Shown: piece by piece, positions 45,543 to 52,845 of the stretch
Layout: every line of letters begins with the position of its first letter
Position numbering within the stretch: the first letter of the stretch is position 1
DNA from: Shimia sagamensis
Lineage (GTDB): Bacteria; Pseudomonadota; Alphaproteobacteria; Rhodobacterales; Rhodobacteraceae
NCBI RefSeq assembly: GCF_900182745.1
Contig: NZ_FXTY01000002.1
Span: 62,001 to 126,000, forward strand
Reading direction: 5' to 3'
DNA: 64,000 nucleotides
Position numbers and translations under genes: made by a program
Notes under the pieces: generated by a model
Database searches by the model: none
What the model saw: only the letters and a program-made list of their open reading frames with translations
Told to the model about the DNA's origin: nothing

Positions 45543-46676
45543 TTACATCTTGCAATCTGCTGCATAGGCATCCGCGTGGTCGGACAGGCCGGTCGCAATG
45601 ATCTTGTTGGTGTACACGTCACCTTCTTTGATCACTTCACGCACGTAGATGTCCTGCACCGGATGGTGGTTGTCGCCAAAGGCAAACTTACCGCGCACGG
45701 AGTCAAACTCCGCATCTTTCAATGCCGCACGGAAGGCATCCGCATCCGCAACATCCGCCTTGCCCATCGCAGAAATCAGCAGGTTAGCGGTGTCAAACCC
45801 TTGGCTCGCGTAGAGCGACGGCAGACGGCCATATTCGGCCTGGAAAGTTTCCACAAACGCCGCGTTGGTGGCGTTGTCGATGTCTTTGTTCCACTGGCTG
45901 GTGTTTTTCACACCCATTGCCGCGTCGCCTACCGCTTGCAGAATGCCTTGGTCAAAGCTGAACGCCGGGCCGACCAATGGCAGTTCCACACCGCTCGCGG
46001 CATATTGTTTCAGGAAGGAAATCCCCATGCCGCCTGGCAGGAAAAAATACACGCTATCGGCTCCGGACGCCCGGATCTGTGCAATCTCGGCTGCGTAGTC
46101 CGTCTGGCCCAATTTGGTGTAAAGCTCACCAGCCATCTCACCTTCGAAAAAGCGCTTGTAACCCGTCAGTGCGTCCTTACCGGCCGGATAGTTTGGTGCC
46201 AAAATGAAACTGTTCTTAAAGCCAGTGTCGTTTGCATACGCACCTGCCGCCTCGTGCAGATTGTCGTTCTGCCATGCGACGTTGAAGTAGTTTTTGTGAC
46301 AGCCTTTGCCAGCCAATGGAGATGGACCAGCGTTTGGTGACAGGTAGAATTTGCCCTGCGCAGTTGCTGCAGGCACCACAGCCATCGCGAGGTTGGACCA
46401 GATGATGCCGGTCAAAATATCAACCTTCTCAGACTGAATCATTTTGTCTGCCAATTGCACAGCAATGTCAGGTTTGCGCTGGTCATCCTCGATAACCACT
46501 TCAAGGTCATCCCGACCGGCCTGCTGCACAGCCAGCATAAAGCCATCCCGCACATCAATCCCTAATCCTGCACCGCCGCCGGACAGTGTGGTGATCATTC
46601 CAACTTTCACATCTGCCTGCGCTGTTGCGCCTGCCAATGCCATCGCCGCAGCCAATGCCGCACTCCGCAACTTCAT
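45543..46676 (-). CDS. Periplasmic substrate-binding protein, second branched-chain-type transporter
   Basis: This 377-residue type I binding protein has a Sec signal peptide (LRSAALAAAMALAGATAQA) and a mature start DVKVGMITTLSGGGAGLG, typical of aromatic-acid or dicarboxylate-type members (GRDDLEVVIEDDQRKPDIA; LSPNAGPSPLAGKGCH). The cargo is not readable, but adjacency to gcdH and the CoA transferase suggests a compound degraded through glutaryl-CoA. It is the first gene of the operon; a promoter must lie in the following 270 bp. Confidence 0.9.
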   Translation of the reverse strand: MKLRSAALAAAMALAGATAQADVKVGMITTLSGGGAGLGIDVRDGFMLAVQQAGRDDLEVVIEDDQRKPDIAVQLADKMIQSEKVDILTGIIWSNLAMAVVPAATAQGKFYLSPNAGPSPLAGKGCHKNYFNVAWQNDNLHEAAGAYANDTGFKNSFILAPNYPAGKDALTGYKRFFEGEMAGELYTKLGQTDYAAEIAQIRASGADSVYFFLPGGMGISFLKQYAASGVELPLVGPAFSFDQGILQAVGDAAMGVKNTSQWNKDIDNATNAAFVETFQAEYGRLPSLYASQGFDTANLLISAMGKADVADADAFRAALKDAEFDSVRGKFAFGDNHHPVQDIYVREVIKEGDVYTNKIIATGLSDHADAYAADCKM

Positions 46677-46761
46677 TTTGTCGCTCCCTGGTTCACTGTT
46701 TTCAATATGAACCTTGGGCGTTCTGAGGGCCGTCCGTCAATAAGCTGAAGCGATTTTTTTT

Positions 46762-46791
46762 AAGCTTAAAATATCTTCAAGCCTAAAATGT
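46762..46791. repeat. Direct repeats in the promoter region of the second binding-protein gene
   Basis: AAGCTTAAAATAT (46762) and AAGCCTAAAATGT (46779) are near-identical 13-mers exactly 17 bases apart; a further AAGCTGAAG occurs at 46742. The spacing of about 1.6 helical turns and the AT-rich setting fit a regulator-binding site or a bent promoter. The rest of the 46677-46943 gap shows no gene. Confidence 0.35.
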
Positions 46792-46943
46792 ATTTTTCCG
46801 TACCTTTTCAGCGTATTGCTGATCGTGGTTGAAGTGTGGAATCGGCTCAATCTGTGAGGTTTCTGCGTTCGCACTATCCACAGGCGGGAAATTTATCGAG
46901 CTAACTCAACCGTATAAAAGGTTGATCCAGTCGGAACACCGGC

Positions 46944-46973
46944 CAAAAAAACGCCGGGGAAGCCCCGGCGTTT
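46944..46973 (-). terminator. Rho-independent terminator of rne
   Basis: On the minus strand, AAACGCCGGGG-CTT-CCCCGGCGTTTTTTT: a very GC-rich stem of about ten pairs with a three-base loop and seven T residues. It starts ten bp after the rne stop codon. Confidence 0.92.
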
Positions 46974-46982
46974 CTCAACTTA

Positions 46983-49900
46983 CTATCCGCGTGACCACCA
47001 GCCACGTCGCTTCGGCTTTGGCGGAGCCGCCGGTTTTTCCGGCTCCATAGCCGGCTCTGGCTGTACTTCCACCACCTCAGGCTGGCGGCTGACTTCGGCC
47101 GCTTCTTCGACAGGAGCCTCAACAGTTTTAGAAGACTCGACGGCAGCCTCAGGTGTGGACACCTCTTCGGAGGCATTGGCGGGCTCTGGCGTGGCCGTCA
47201 CTTCGACCGGCACGTCATCAGTTGCCTGTGGTTCCACCACTTCAGACGGTTGAGCTTCAGCTTCGGCACTGGCATCTTCTGGCGTCACATCCTCCGCAAC
47301 GGTATCTTCACTCGCGGCTTCTGTTTTCTTGCCACGGGACCGGCTACGACGGCTACGGCTGCGCTTCTTTGGTTTCTCTTCACCTTCGGGCGTCTCTTCT
47401 ACAGAGGTCTCAGAGCCCCCCTCGGACACGTCGCCACTTTCAGGTTGCTCGGATGCAGCTTCGCTGTCAGGTTTTGTTTCCCCGTCGGCACTGTCTTCAC
47501 CTTCGCCGTTACCACGACGACGGCGACGACGACGACGACGCTTCTTAGGCTTGTCCTCACCTTCGTCTTCAGCAGGTTTGTCTTCAACAACGCTTTCTTC
47601 GGAAATCACTTCCGCGTCTTCCACTTCGGCGTCGTCTATTGCATCCATGATCGAGATATCGCCGGACACCACAGTCGCCTCAACTTCAGGCACCACACGG
47701 GTTGCTGTCTTGAACTTCTCTATCTCGAAGTTCGGCGACACCAGATGTGGATCGGCTTCTATCCGAACGGACAGGCCATAGCGCGCTTCAATCTGTGCCA
47801 CATGCTCACGTTTGTGGTTCATCAGATAGTTCACAATCGCAACCGGTGCCTTCACCAGCACCTCACGCGAGCGACCTCGTGTGCCTTCTTCTTCAATCTC
47901 GCGCAGAATTGACAGCGCAAGGTTGTCGTCCGACCGGATCAGACCTGTGCCATGACAATGCGCACAAGGCTGTGTCGTCGCTTCAATCATGCCCGGACGC
48001 AAACGCTGGCGGCTCATTTCCATCAGGCCAAAGCCGGAAATCCGACCCACCTGAATGCGGGCACGATCCGTCTTCAGCTTGTCTTTCATCCGTTTTTCAA
48101 CGGCTGTGTTGTTCTTGCGCTCATCCATATCGATGAAATCGATCACGATCAGACCAGCCAGGTCACGCAGACGCAGTTGACGCGCCACTTCTTCAGCCGC
48201 CTCTAGGTTGGTCTTCAGCGCAGTTTCTTCAATTGAGCCTTCTTTGGTGGCCCGACCGGAGTTGACGTCAATTGCAACCAGCGCCTCGGTCACGCCAATC
48301 ACGATGTAGCCACCGGATTTCAGTTGAACCGTCGGATTGAACATGCCGGACAGGTAGCTTTCCACCTGGTAGCGGGCAAACAGAGGCAGTGTGTCTTGAT
48401 AGCGTTTCACGTTTTTGGCGTGGGACGGCATGATCATCTTCATGAAGTCCTTGGCGATGCGGTATCCACGCTCGCCTTCCACCAAAACTTCGTCGATCTC
48501 ACGTGAATACAAATCGCGGATCGAGCGTTTGATCAAATCGCCTTCTTCATAGATCTTCGCAGGTGCTATCGACTTTAGCGTCAGCTCGCGGATCTGCTCC
48601 CACAAACGCTGTAGATATTCGTAGTCCCGCTTGATCTCGGATTTTGTGCGTTTTGCGCCAGCTGTACGCACGATCAAACCCGCGCCCTGTGGTACATCGA
48701 TTTCGCTGGAAATCTCTTTAAGCTTCTTGCGATCGACCGCATTGGTGATTTTGCGGGAAATACCACCGCCACGCGCGGTGTTTGGCATCAACACGCAATA
48801 GCGACCGGCTAAAGACAGATACGTGGTGAGCGCCGCGCCTTTGTTGCCGCGCTCTTCTTTAACAACCTGCACCAAGAGAATTTGGCGCACTTTCACCACT
48901 TCTTGGATCTTATAGCGACGGGCCCGTGGTTTACGCGGCGGACGGATGTCCTCGATGTCGTCGTCATCTGCAACGGATTCGATGCTTTCGTCTTTTTCTG
49001 TCGCATCGGAGCGTTTGCCGCGACGGCGGGAGCGGCGGCGGTTCGACTTTTTGCCATTCTCTTCATCGTCAGACTGCGCGTCTGCTTCAGAGGCCTCTTT
49101 GTCCGCGGTATCTTCACCAGCGCCAGATTCTGCCTCAGCAGTTTCCGCTACTTCGGTCTCATTTGTATCAGCTGTGGCGGCATCGTCTTTCGTAGCAACC
49201 TCGTCAGCCGCAACGTCTGTCTCTGCCACGGTCTCTTCGGTTGGTACCTCTTCCGCAACGTCCGCGTCAGCTTGCCCTTTAGAAGTCACGTCTTTGGCTT
49301 CAACGGAACCTTCTTCAGCGGCCGCGTCTTGAGCTTCAACTGCAACGTCTTCCTCAACCGTAGCGTCTTCGACGGCAGCAGGTGCCTCCTCAGAAGTTTC
49401 TTCTTCTGGTGCAGCGCTGGCCTCAGTTTCGGTTTCTGCGCCGGTCTCCGGGTCTTTGCTGACCACGGCATCTTCGCCTTCGGTGTTGGCTGCGATGGTC
49501 TTGGGGCCGTCGTCTTTGTTGTCTTCGTCGGCAGACACATCCGCATCGTCATCTTGAGTGACTTCGGCTTCTGGTACGACTTCTTCACTTGTCACGTCAG
49601 CAGCGACTTCGGCGACAGGTGTCTCCTCGACGCCCTCCTCTGACGCAGCCTCTTCTACTTCGGCAACAACCTCAGTTTCAGACGTGCCTTCAACAGCATC
49701 ATCAGCGTTAGCCGTTTCACCTTCTACAGGTTCCTCAACTGGTGTCTCTTCCACCAGTTCCATTGGAGACAGACCCTCGTCCGCGCTGCCAGCATCTTCC
49801 ACCAGGTCAATGGTTTCCATGCCTGAAATCTCAGCCGCAGACGTTTCCGTCACAACTTCTGATGTCTCAGCTTCAGCGGCATCTGCTGCTACCTGATCTT

Positions 49901-50273
49901 CAGGCTTCTTCTTACGGGAGCGAGACCGACGAGACCGGGATTTGGGTTTTTCTTCTTCTTCGTCACGGGCCTTCAAAGACTCCGCATACGCGCGCTCCTC
50001 TTCCAGAAGCGCCTCACGATCCGCGACAGGGATCTGATAGTAATCCGGGTGGATTTCGGAGAACGCGAGGAAACCATGACGGTTTCCGCCATAGTCCACA
50101 AAAGCCGCCTGAAGCGACGGCTCAACCCGTGTTACTTTTGCAAGATAAATATTGCCGGCGAGTTGCCGTTTGTTTTCAGATTCAAAGTCGAACTCCTCAA
50201 CTTTGTTTCCGTCCACCACCACAACGCGGGTCTCTTCCGCGTGGGTGGCATCGATGAGCATTTTCTTAGCCAT
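46983..50273 (-). CDS. rne: Ribonuclease E with large acidic insertion in the S1 domain
   Basis: This endonuclease is the core of mRNA decay and rRNA/tRNA processing. The 1,096-residue protein starts MAKKMLIDATHAEETRVVVV. The S1 domain begins at about residue 40 (AKVTRVEPSLQAAFVDYGG). It is interrupted by roughly 340 Glu/Ala/Asp/Val-rich residues flanked by Arg/Ser clusters (about 105-450), and resumes at YKIQEVVKVRQILLVQV (454 on). The DNase I-like domain keeps VAIDVNSGRATKEGS and IDFIDMDERKNN; the Zn-link is CAHCHGTG. The C-terminal 250 residues are disordered, with an Arg10-like run and a KRRGWWSRG end. Confidence 0.95.
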   Translation of the reverse strand: MAKKMLIDATHAEETRVVVVDGNKVEEFDFESENKRQLAGNIYLAKVTRVEPSLQAAFVDYGGNRHGFLAFSEIHPDYYQIPVADREALLEEERAYAESLKARDEEEEKPKSRSRRSRSRKKKPEDQVAADAAEAETSEVVTETSAAEISGMETIDLVEDAGSADEGLSPMELVEETPVEEPVEGETANADDAVEGTSETEVVAEVEEAASEEGVEETPVAEVAADVTSEEVVPEAEVTQDDDADVSADEDNKDDGPKTIAANTEGEDAVVSKDPETGAETETEASAAPEEETSEEAPAAVEDATVEEDVAVEAQDAAAEEGSVEAKDVTSKGQADADVAEEVPTEETVAETDVAADEVATKDDAATADTNETEVAETAEAESGAGEDTADKEASEADAQSDDEENGKKSNRRRSRRRGKRSDATEKDESIESVADDDDIEDIRPPRKPRARRYKIQEVVKVRQILLVQVVKEERGNKGAALTTYLSLAGRYCVLMPNTARGGGISRKITNAVDRKKLKEISSEIDVPQGAGLIVRTAGAKRTKSEIKRDYEYLQRLWEQIRELTLKSIAPAKIYEEGDLIKRSIRDLYSREIDEVLVEGERGYRIAKDFMKMIMPSHAKNVKRYQDTLPLFARYQVESYLSGMFNPTVQLKSGGYIVIGVTEALVAIDVNSGRATKEGSIEETALKTNLEAAEEVARQLRLRDLAGLIVIDFIDMDERKNNTAVEKRMKDKLKTDRARIQVGRISGFGLMEMSRQRLRPGMIEATTQPCAHCHGTGLIRSDDNLALSILREIEEEGTRGRSREVLVKAPVAIVNYLMNHKREHVAQIEARYGLSVRIEADPHLVSPNFEIEKFKTATRVVPEVEATVVSGDISIMDAIDDAEVEDAEVISEESVVEDKPAEDEGEDKPKKRRRRRRRRRGNGEGEDSADGETKPDSEAASEQPESGDVSEGGSETSVEETPEGEEKPKKRSRSRRSRSRGKKTEAASEDTVAEDVTPEDASAEAEAQPSEVVEPQATDDVPVEVTATPEPANASEEVSTPEAAVESSKTVEAPVEEAAEVSRQPEVVEVQPEPAMEPEKPAAPPKPKRRGWWSRG

Positions 50274-50705
50274 GTTATCCGTTTGCACCCGCGTAAGCGC
50301 CGCGCCCCTCCCGGGGGATCGGGTCGGTGAACTTTTTGGGGGTGTCTTGTTTGAGCGAGGGGATGCGCGCCGCCGATGGGGCCGCTTGCGGCCCCTGCTC
50401 GGTCTCTCAAATCAATCGCGCGCTTCATCGCGTTTCTTCTCCGACGCGGCATTCGGTGGTCCCGAGCCTGCGCCTGTTATATGCCCTCCGCCATGGCGGT
50501 GCGGGCGTCTCTACTGGTTCATTTTCATGAACCCAATCGGTCTGAGCATCCCGCCCGGCCCTCTGCCCCTCGGGGTCCTGTGGGCCAACTGAAACGCAAT
50601 ACTCAGCGAAACTCATACGGTGCGCAAACACTGCGCCATCCGTTCCCCCACATAAAACCACTCCTGTGGAAAACACAATGGGGAATCGTCTGACGGATAC
50701 GTGGG
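50274..50705. promoter_or_regulatory. Long rne leader region with stable hairpins
   Basis: This stretch of 430 bp without a supported gene precedes rne. It holds a perfect 8-bp GC hairpin GGGGCCGC-TT-GCGGCCCC (50378-50395) and a 12-bp palindrome CCGCCATGGCGG (50488-50499). In E. coli a long structured rne 5'-UTR is cut by RNase E to limit its own synthesis; a similar leader is plausible here but unproven. Short open frames in this region do not look like proteins. Confidence 0.45.
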
Positions 50706-51389
50706 TTAGGTTAACGCATCCTCAAAAAGCCCAATCTGCACAGCACCATGGAGCAAATCCTTAGCAACGATCTGCCCCAGCTCCGGCAACGGCGTGTTTG
50801 GCGGCCGCAGGTCTGGAATTTGCACTGTCAGGCACCCCGCCCGAACAGCTGCGGTGGTCCCAAAATCACTATCCTCAAACGCCACACACTGTGTTGGGTC
50901 CACTCCCAAACGACGCGCGCCTTCCAAATATGGCTCAGGATCTGGTTTATTGGCGGTAACCTCGTTGCCCGTGCATACCGTTTCAAAAAAAGGCAGAATG
51001 CCGGCCTTCTCCAAATGGTGCTGCGCGTCCGGTCCATGCGTGGAAGTCACAACCGCCATAGGCACCTCCGCTTCACGGATCGCTTGCAACACGTCCCGCG
51101 CATACGGCTTTGTCGGCACGCCATGTCCAACATTGTCCTGATGCAGCAAACGCCAACGCTGATCAAAATCCATTACATCTGTTTGGTGAGGCAAAAAATC
51201 ATGCAACCGCGCAGTGGTGACTTTGCTAGACGTCCCCACCAAACCGCCAAAAAACGCTTTTGCCTCTTCTGTTGCAATCCCCAGATCGTCCGTCAGCGTC
51301 AAAAACGCCTCCAAAAACATCCGCTCCGTGTCCAGAAGCAAGCCATCCATATCAAACAAATACGCGGCCGGTTTCTTTAACAATGCCAT
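50706..51389 (-). CDS. HAD-superfamily hydrolase (phosphatase, beta-phosphoglucomutase-like)
   Basis: This 227-residue cytosolic phosphatase has HAD motif I YLFDMDGLLLDTERM with the nucleophile Asp, motif II VVTSTHG, and motifs III/IV KPDPEPYLEGARRLG and CVAFEDSDFGTTAAVRAG. A helical cap lies between motifs I and II. The substrate is not predictable. The ATG 51389 is used; a Met five codons upstream is an alternative. It lies between dctD and rne on the minus strand, after the dctD terminator. Confidence 0.88.
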   Translation of the reverse strand: MALLKKPAAYLFDMDGLLLDTERMFLEAFLTLTDDLGIATEEAKAFFGGLVGTSSKVTTARLHDFLPHQTDVMDFDQRWRLLHQDNVGHGVPTKPYARDVLQAIREAEVPMAVVTSTHGPDAQHHLEKAGILPFFETVCTGNEVTANKPDPEPYLEGARRLGVDPTQCVAFEDSDFGTTAAVRAGCLTVQIPDLRPPNTPLPELGQIVAKDLLHGAVQIGLFEDALT

Positions 51390-51447
51390 AACAGGGTACT
51401 CCACAAATTTCCGTTAGCGCCAACAAAGCGACACCCTGCCATCAAAC

Positions 51448-51482
51448 AAAAAACGCCGCAAGCCTATCGAAAGCCTACGGCG
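51448..51482 (-). terminator. Rho-independent terminator of dctD
   Basis: On the minus strand, a 10-bp stem CGCCGTAGGC/GCTTGCGGCG (two G-U pairs) with a nine-base loop is followed by six T residues. It lies about 25 bp after the dctD stop codon. Confidence 0.78.
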
Positions 51483-51506
51483 CTTATGTTGTCTGTCGGT
51501 CAGAAA

Positions 51507-52829
51507 TCAGAGATAGTCTGCCCTCTGTAAGCTGTATTTGGCCATCTTCTCATTGAGTGTCCGACGTGGCAGGCACAGCTCTTCCATCACACCAGAAATT
51601 GACCCACGATGCCGCCGCATGGTGTTGTCGATCAACATGCGCTCAAATGCTTCCACGTATTCTTTTAGTGGTTTGCCTTCGGTGGTCACCACTGGCTGCA
51701 TCTCCTCGTGGTCGCTCATCAATAGCGATGCAATCGTGCCCTCACTGCGACGGCTTTGCAAAACAGCACGCTCTGCCAAGTTGATTAGCTGGCGTACGTT
51801 GCCCGGCCACGGTGCCTGCAGCAACTGCGCAGCTTCTTGCGCAGTGACTTTGGGGGCATCGCACCCATATTCTTCGCTGAATTGCTCTGACAGTCGCGTA
51901 AACAGTGTAAGTATGTCTTCCCCACGCTGGCGCAGTGGCGGAACTGTGATCCGCAAAGCAGCCAAACGATAAAACAAATCAGCGCGTAGCGCATCTTCGC
52001 AGGTCCGGTCTTGTTCCTGCATGTTGGAGATCGCCACAATGCGCGTCTCCGCCGGCGTGCCTTGCTCGTTGATCACGTTCAGCAGTTTTGCCTGCAACGC
52101 ATCGCTCAAGCTCTCGATGTCCTCAAGCACCAACGTCCCACCGCGCGCCTCTTCGACAGCAGGCAGTTGGGAATCCTCAGGGTTCATTGGCCCAAACAGG
52201 CGTTTCGCCAGCGCGTCTTCTTCAAATGCGCCACAGCTCACCAATACAAACTTCTTGCCAGCCCGGCTGCCAACGGCGTGTAACGCATGCGCCACCAACG
52301 TCTTGCCGGTGCCGGTCTCGCCATCAATCAGAACATGGCCATCAGCCTGCCCCAGATCGAGAATGTCCTCTTTGAGGCGCGCCATCACCGGGCTCGCCCC
52401 AATCAACTTGTTCATAATCTGATCGCCGTCAGACAATTCCCGACGTAGCGCGCGCGCATCCAGCGTCAGGCGTCGCGCATTGGTGGCCTTCTTGGCCAGC
52501 TGCGTCATGCGATCCGGATTAAACGGCTTCTCCAGGAAATCATACGCACCCACGCGCATCGCCTCCACCGCCATAGGCACGTCGCCGTGTCCGGTGATCA
52601 TAATCACCGGAAGCGAACTGTCCGCGCCCATCAGTTTTTTAAGGAATTGCATCCCATCCATGCCAGGCATCTTGATATCGGAAATCACGATCCCCGGATA
52701 TTCTGCGCCAAGCGCTTTCAGCGCATCTTCGGCGCTGGGAAATGTTTCTGTGTCATAGCCCGACAGCGCCAGCCATTGGCTGATCGACTGCCGCATGTCC
52801 TGCTCGTCATCGACGATTGCGATCTTCAT
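51507..52829 (-). CDS. dctD: DctD-type response regulator lacking the GAFTGA motif
   Basis: This NtrC-family regulator of C4-dicarboxylate transport genes has 440 residues. The receiver domain has D7/D8 and phospho-acceptor D51 (VISDIKMPGMDGM). The AAA+ domain has Walker A GETGTGKT at 171-178 and Walker B GGTLVLEDIE. The segment that should read ELFGHEKGAFTGA reads RLFGPMNPEDSQLPAVEEA, so the sigma-54-contacting loop is gone. The C-terminal Fis-type HTH is MRRHRGSISGVMEELCLPRR. It lies 16 bp after dctB. Confidence 0.85.
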   Translation of the reverse strand: MKIAIVDDEQDMRQSISQWLALSGYDTETFPSAEDALKALGAEYPGIVISDIKMPGMDGMQFLKKLMGADSSLPVIMITGHGDVPMAVEAMRVGAYDFLEKPFNPDRMTQLAKKATNARRLTLDARALRRELSDGDQIMNKLIGASPVMARLKEDILDLGQADGHVLIDGETGTGKTLVAHALHAVGSRAGKKFVLVSCGAFEEDALAKRLFGPMNPEDSQLPAVEEARGGTLVLEDIESLSDALQAKLLNVINEQGTPAETRIVAISNMQEQDRTCEDALRADLFYRLAALRITVPPLRQRGEDILTLFTRLSEQFSEEYGCDAPKVTAQEAAQLLQAPWPGNVRQLINLAERAVLQSRRSEGTIASLLMSDHEEMQPVVTTEGKPLKEYVEAFERMLIDNTMRRHRGSISGVMEELCLPRRTLNEKMAKYSLQRADYL

Positions 52830-52845
52830 GCTTTGTGCCACGAAT

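Noticed and set aside
45483-46340. 285-codon plus-strand frame
   Set aside because: It is antisense to the second binding-protein gene, which has a proper signal peptide and fold.
48882-49643. Phe/Cys/Val-rich plus-strand frame of 253 codons that looks like a membrane protein
   Set aside because: It is the antisense of the Glu/Ala-rich insertion of RNase E; GAA/GCA codons read backward give TTC/TGC, which explains the apparent hydrophobicity.
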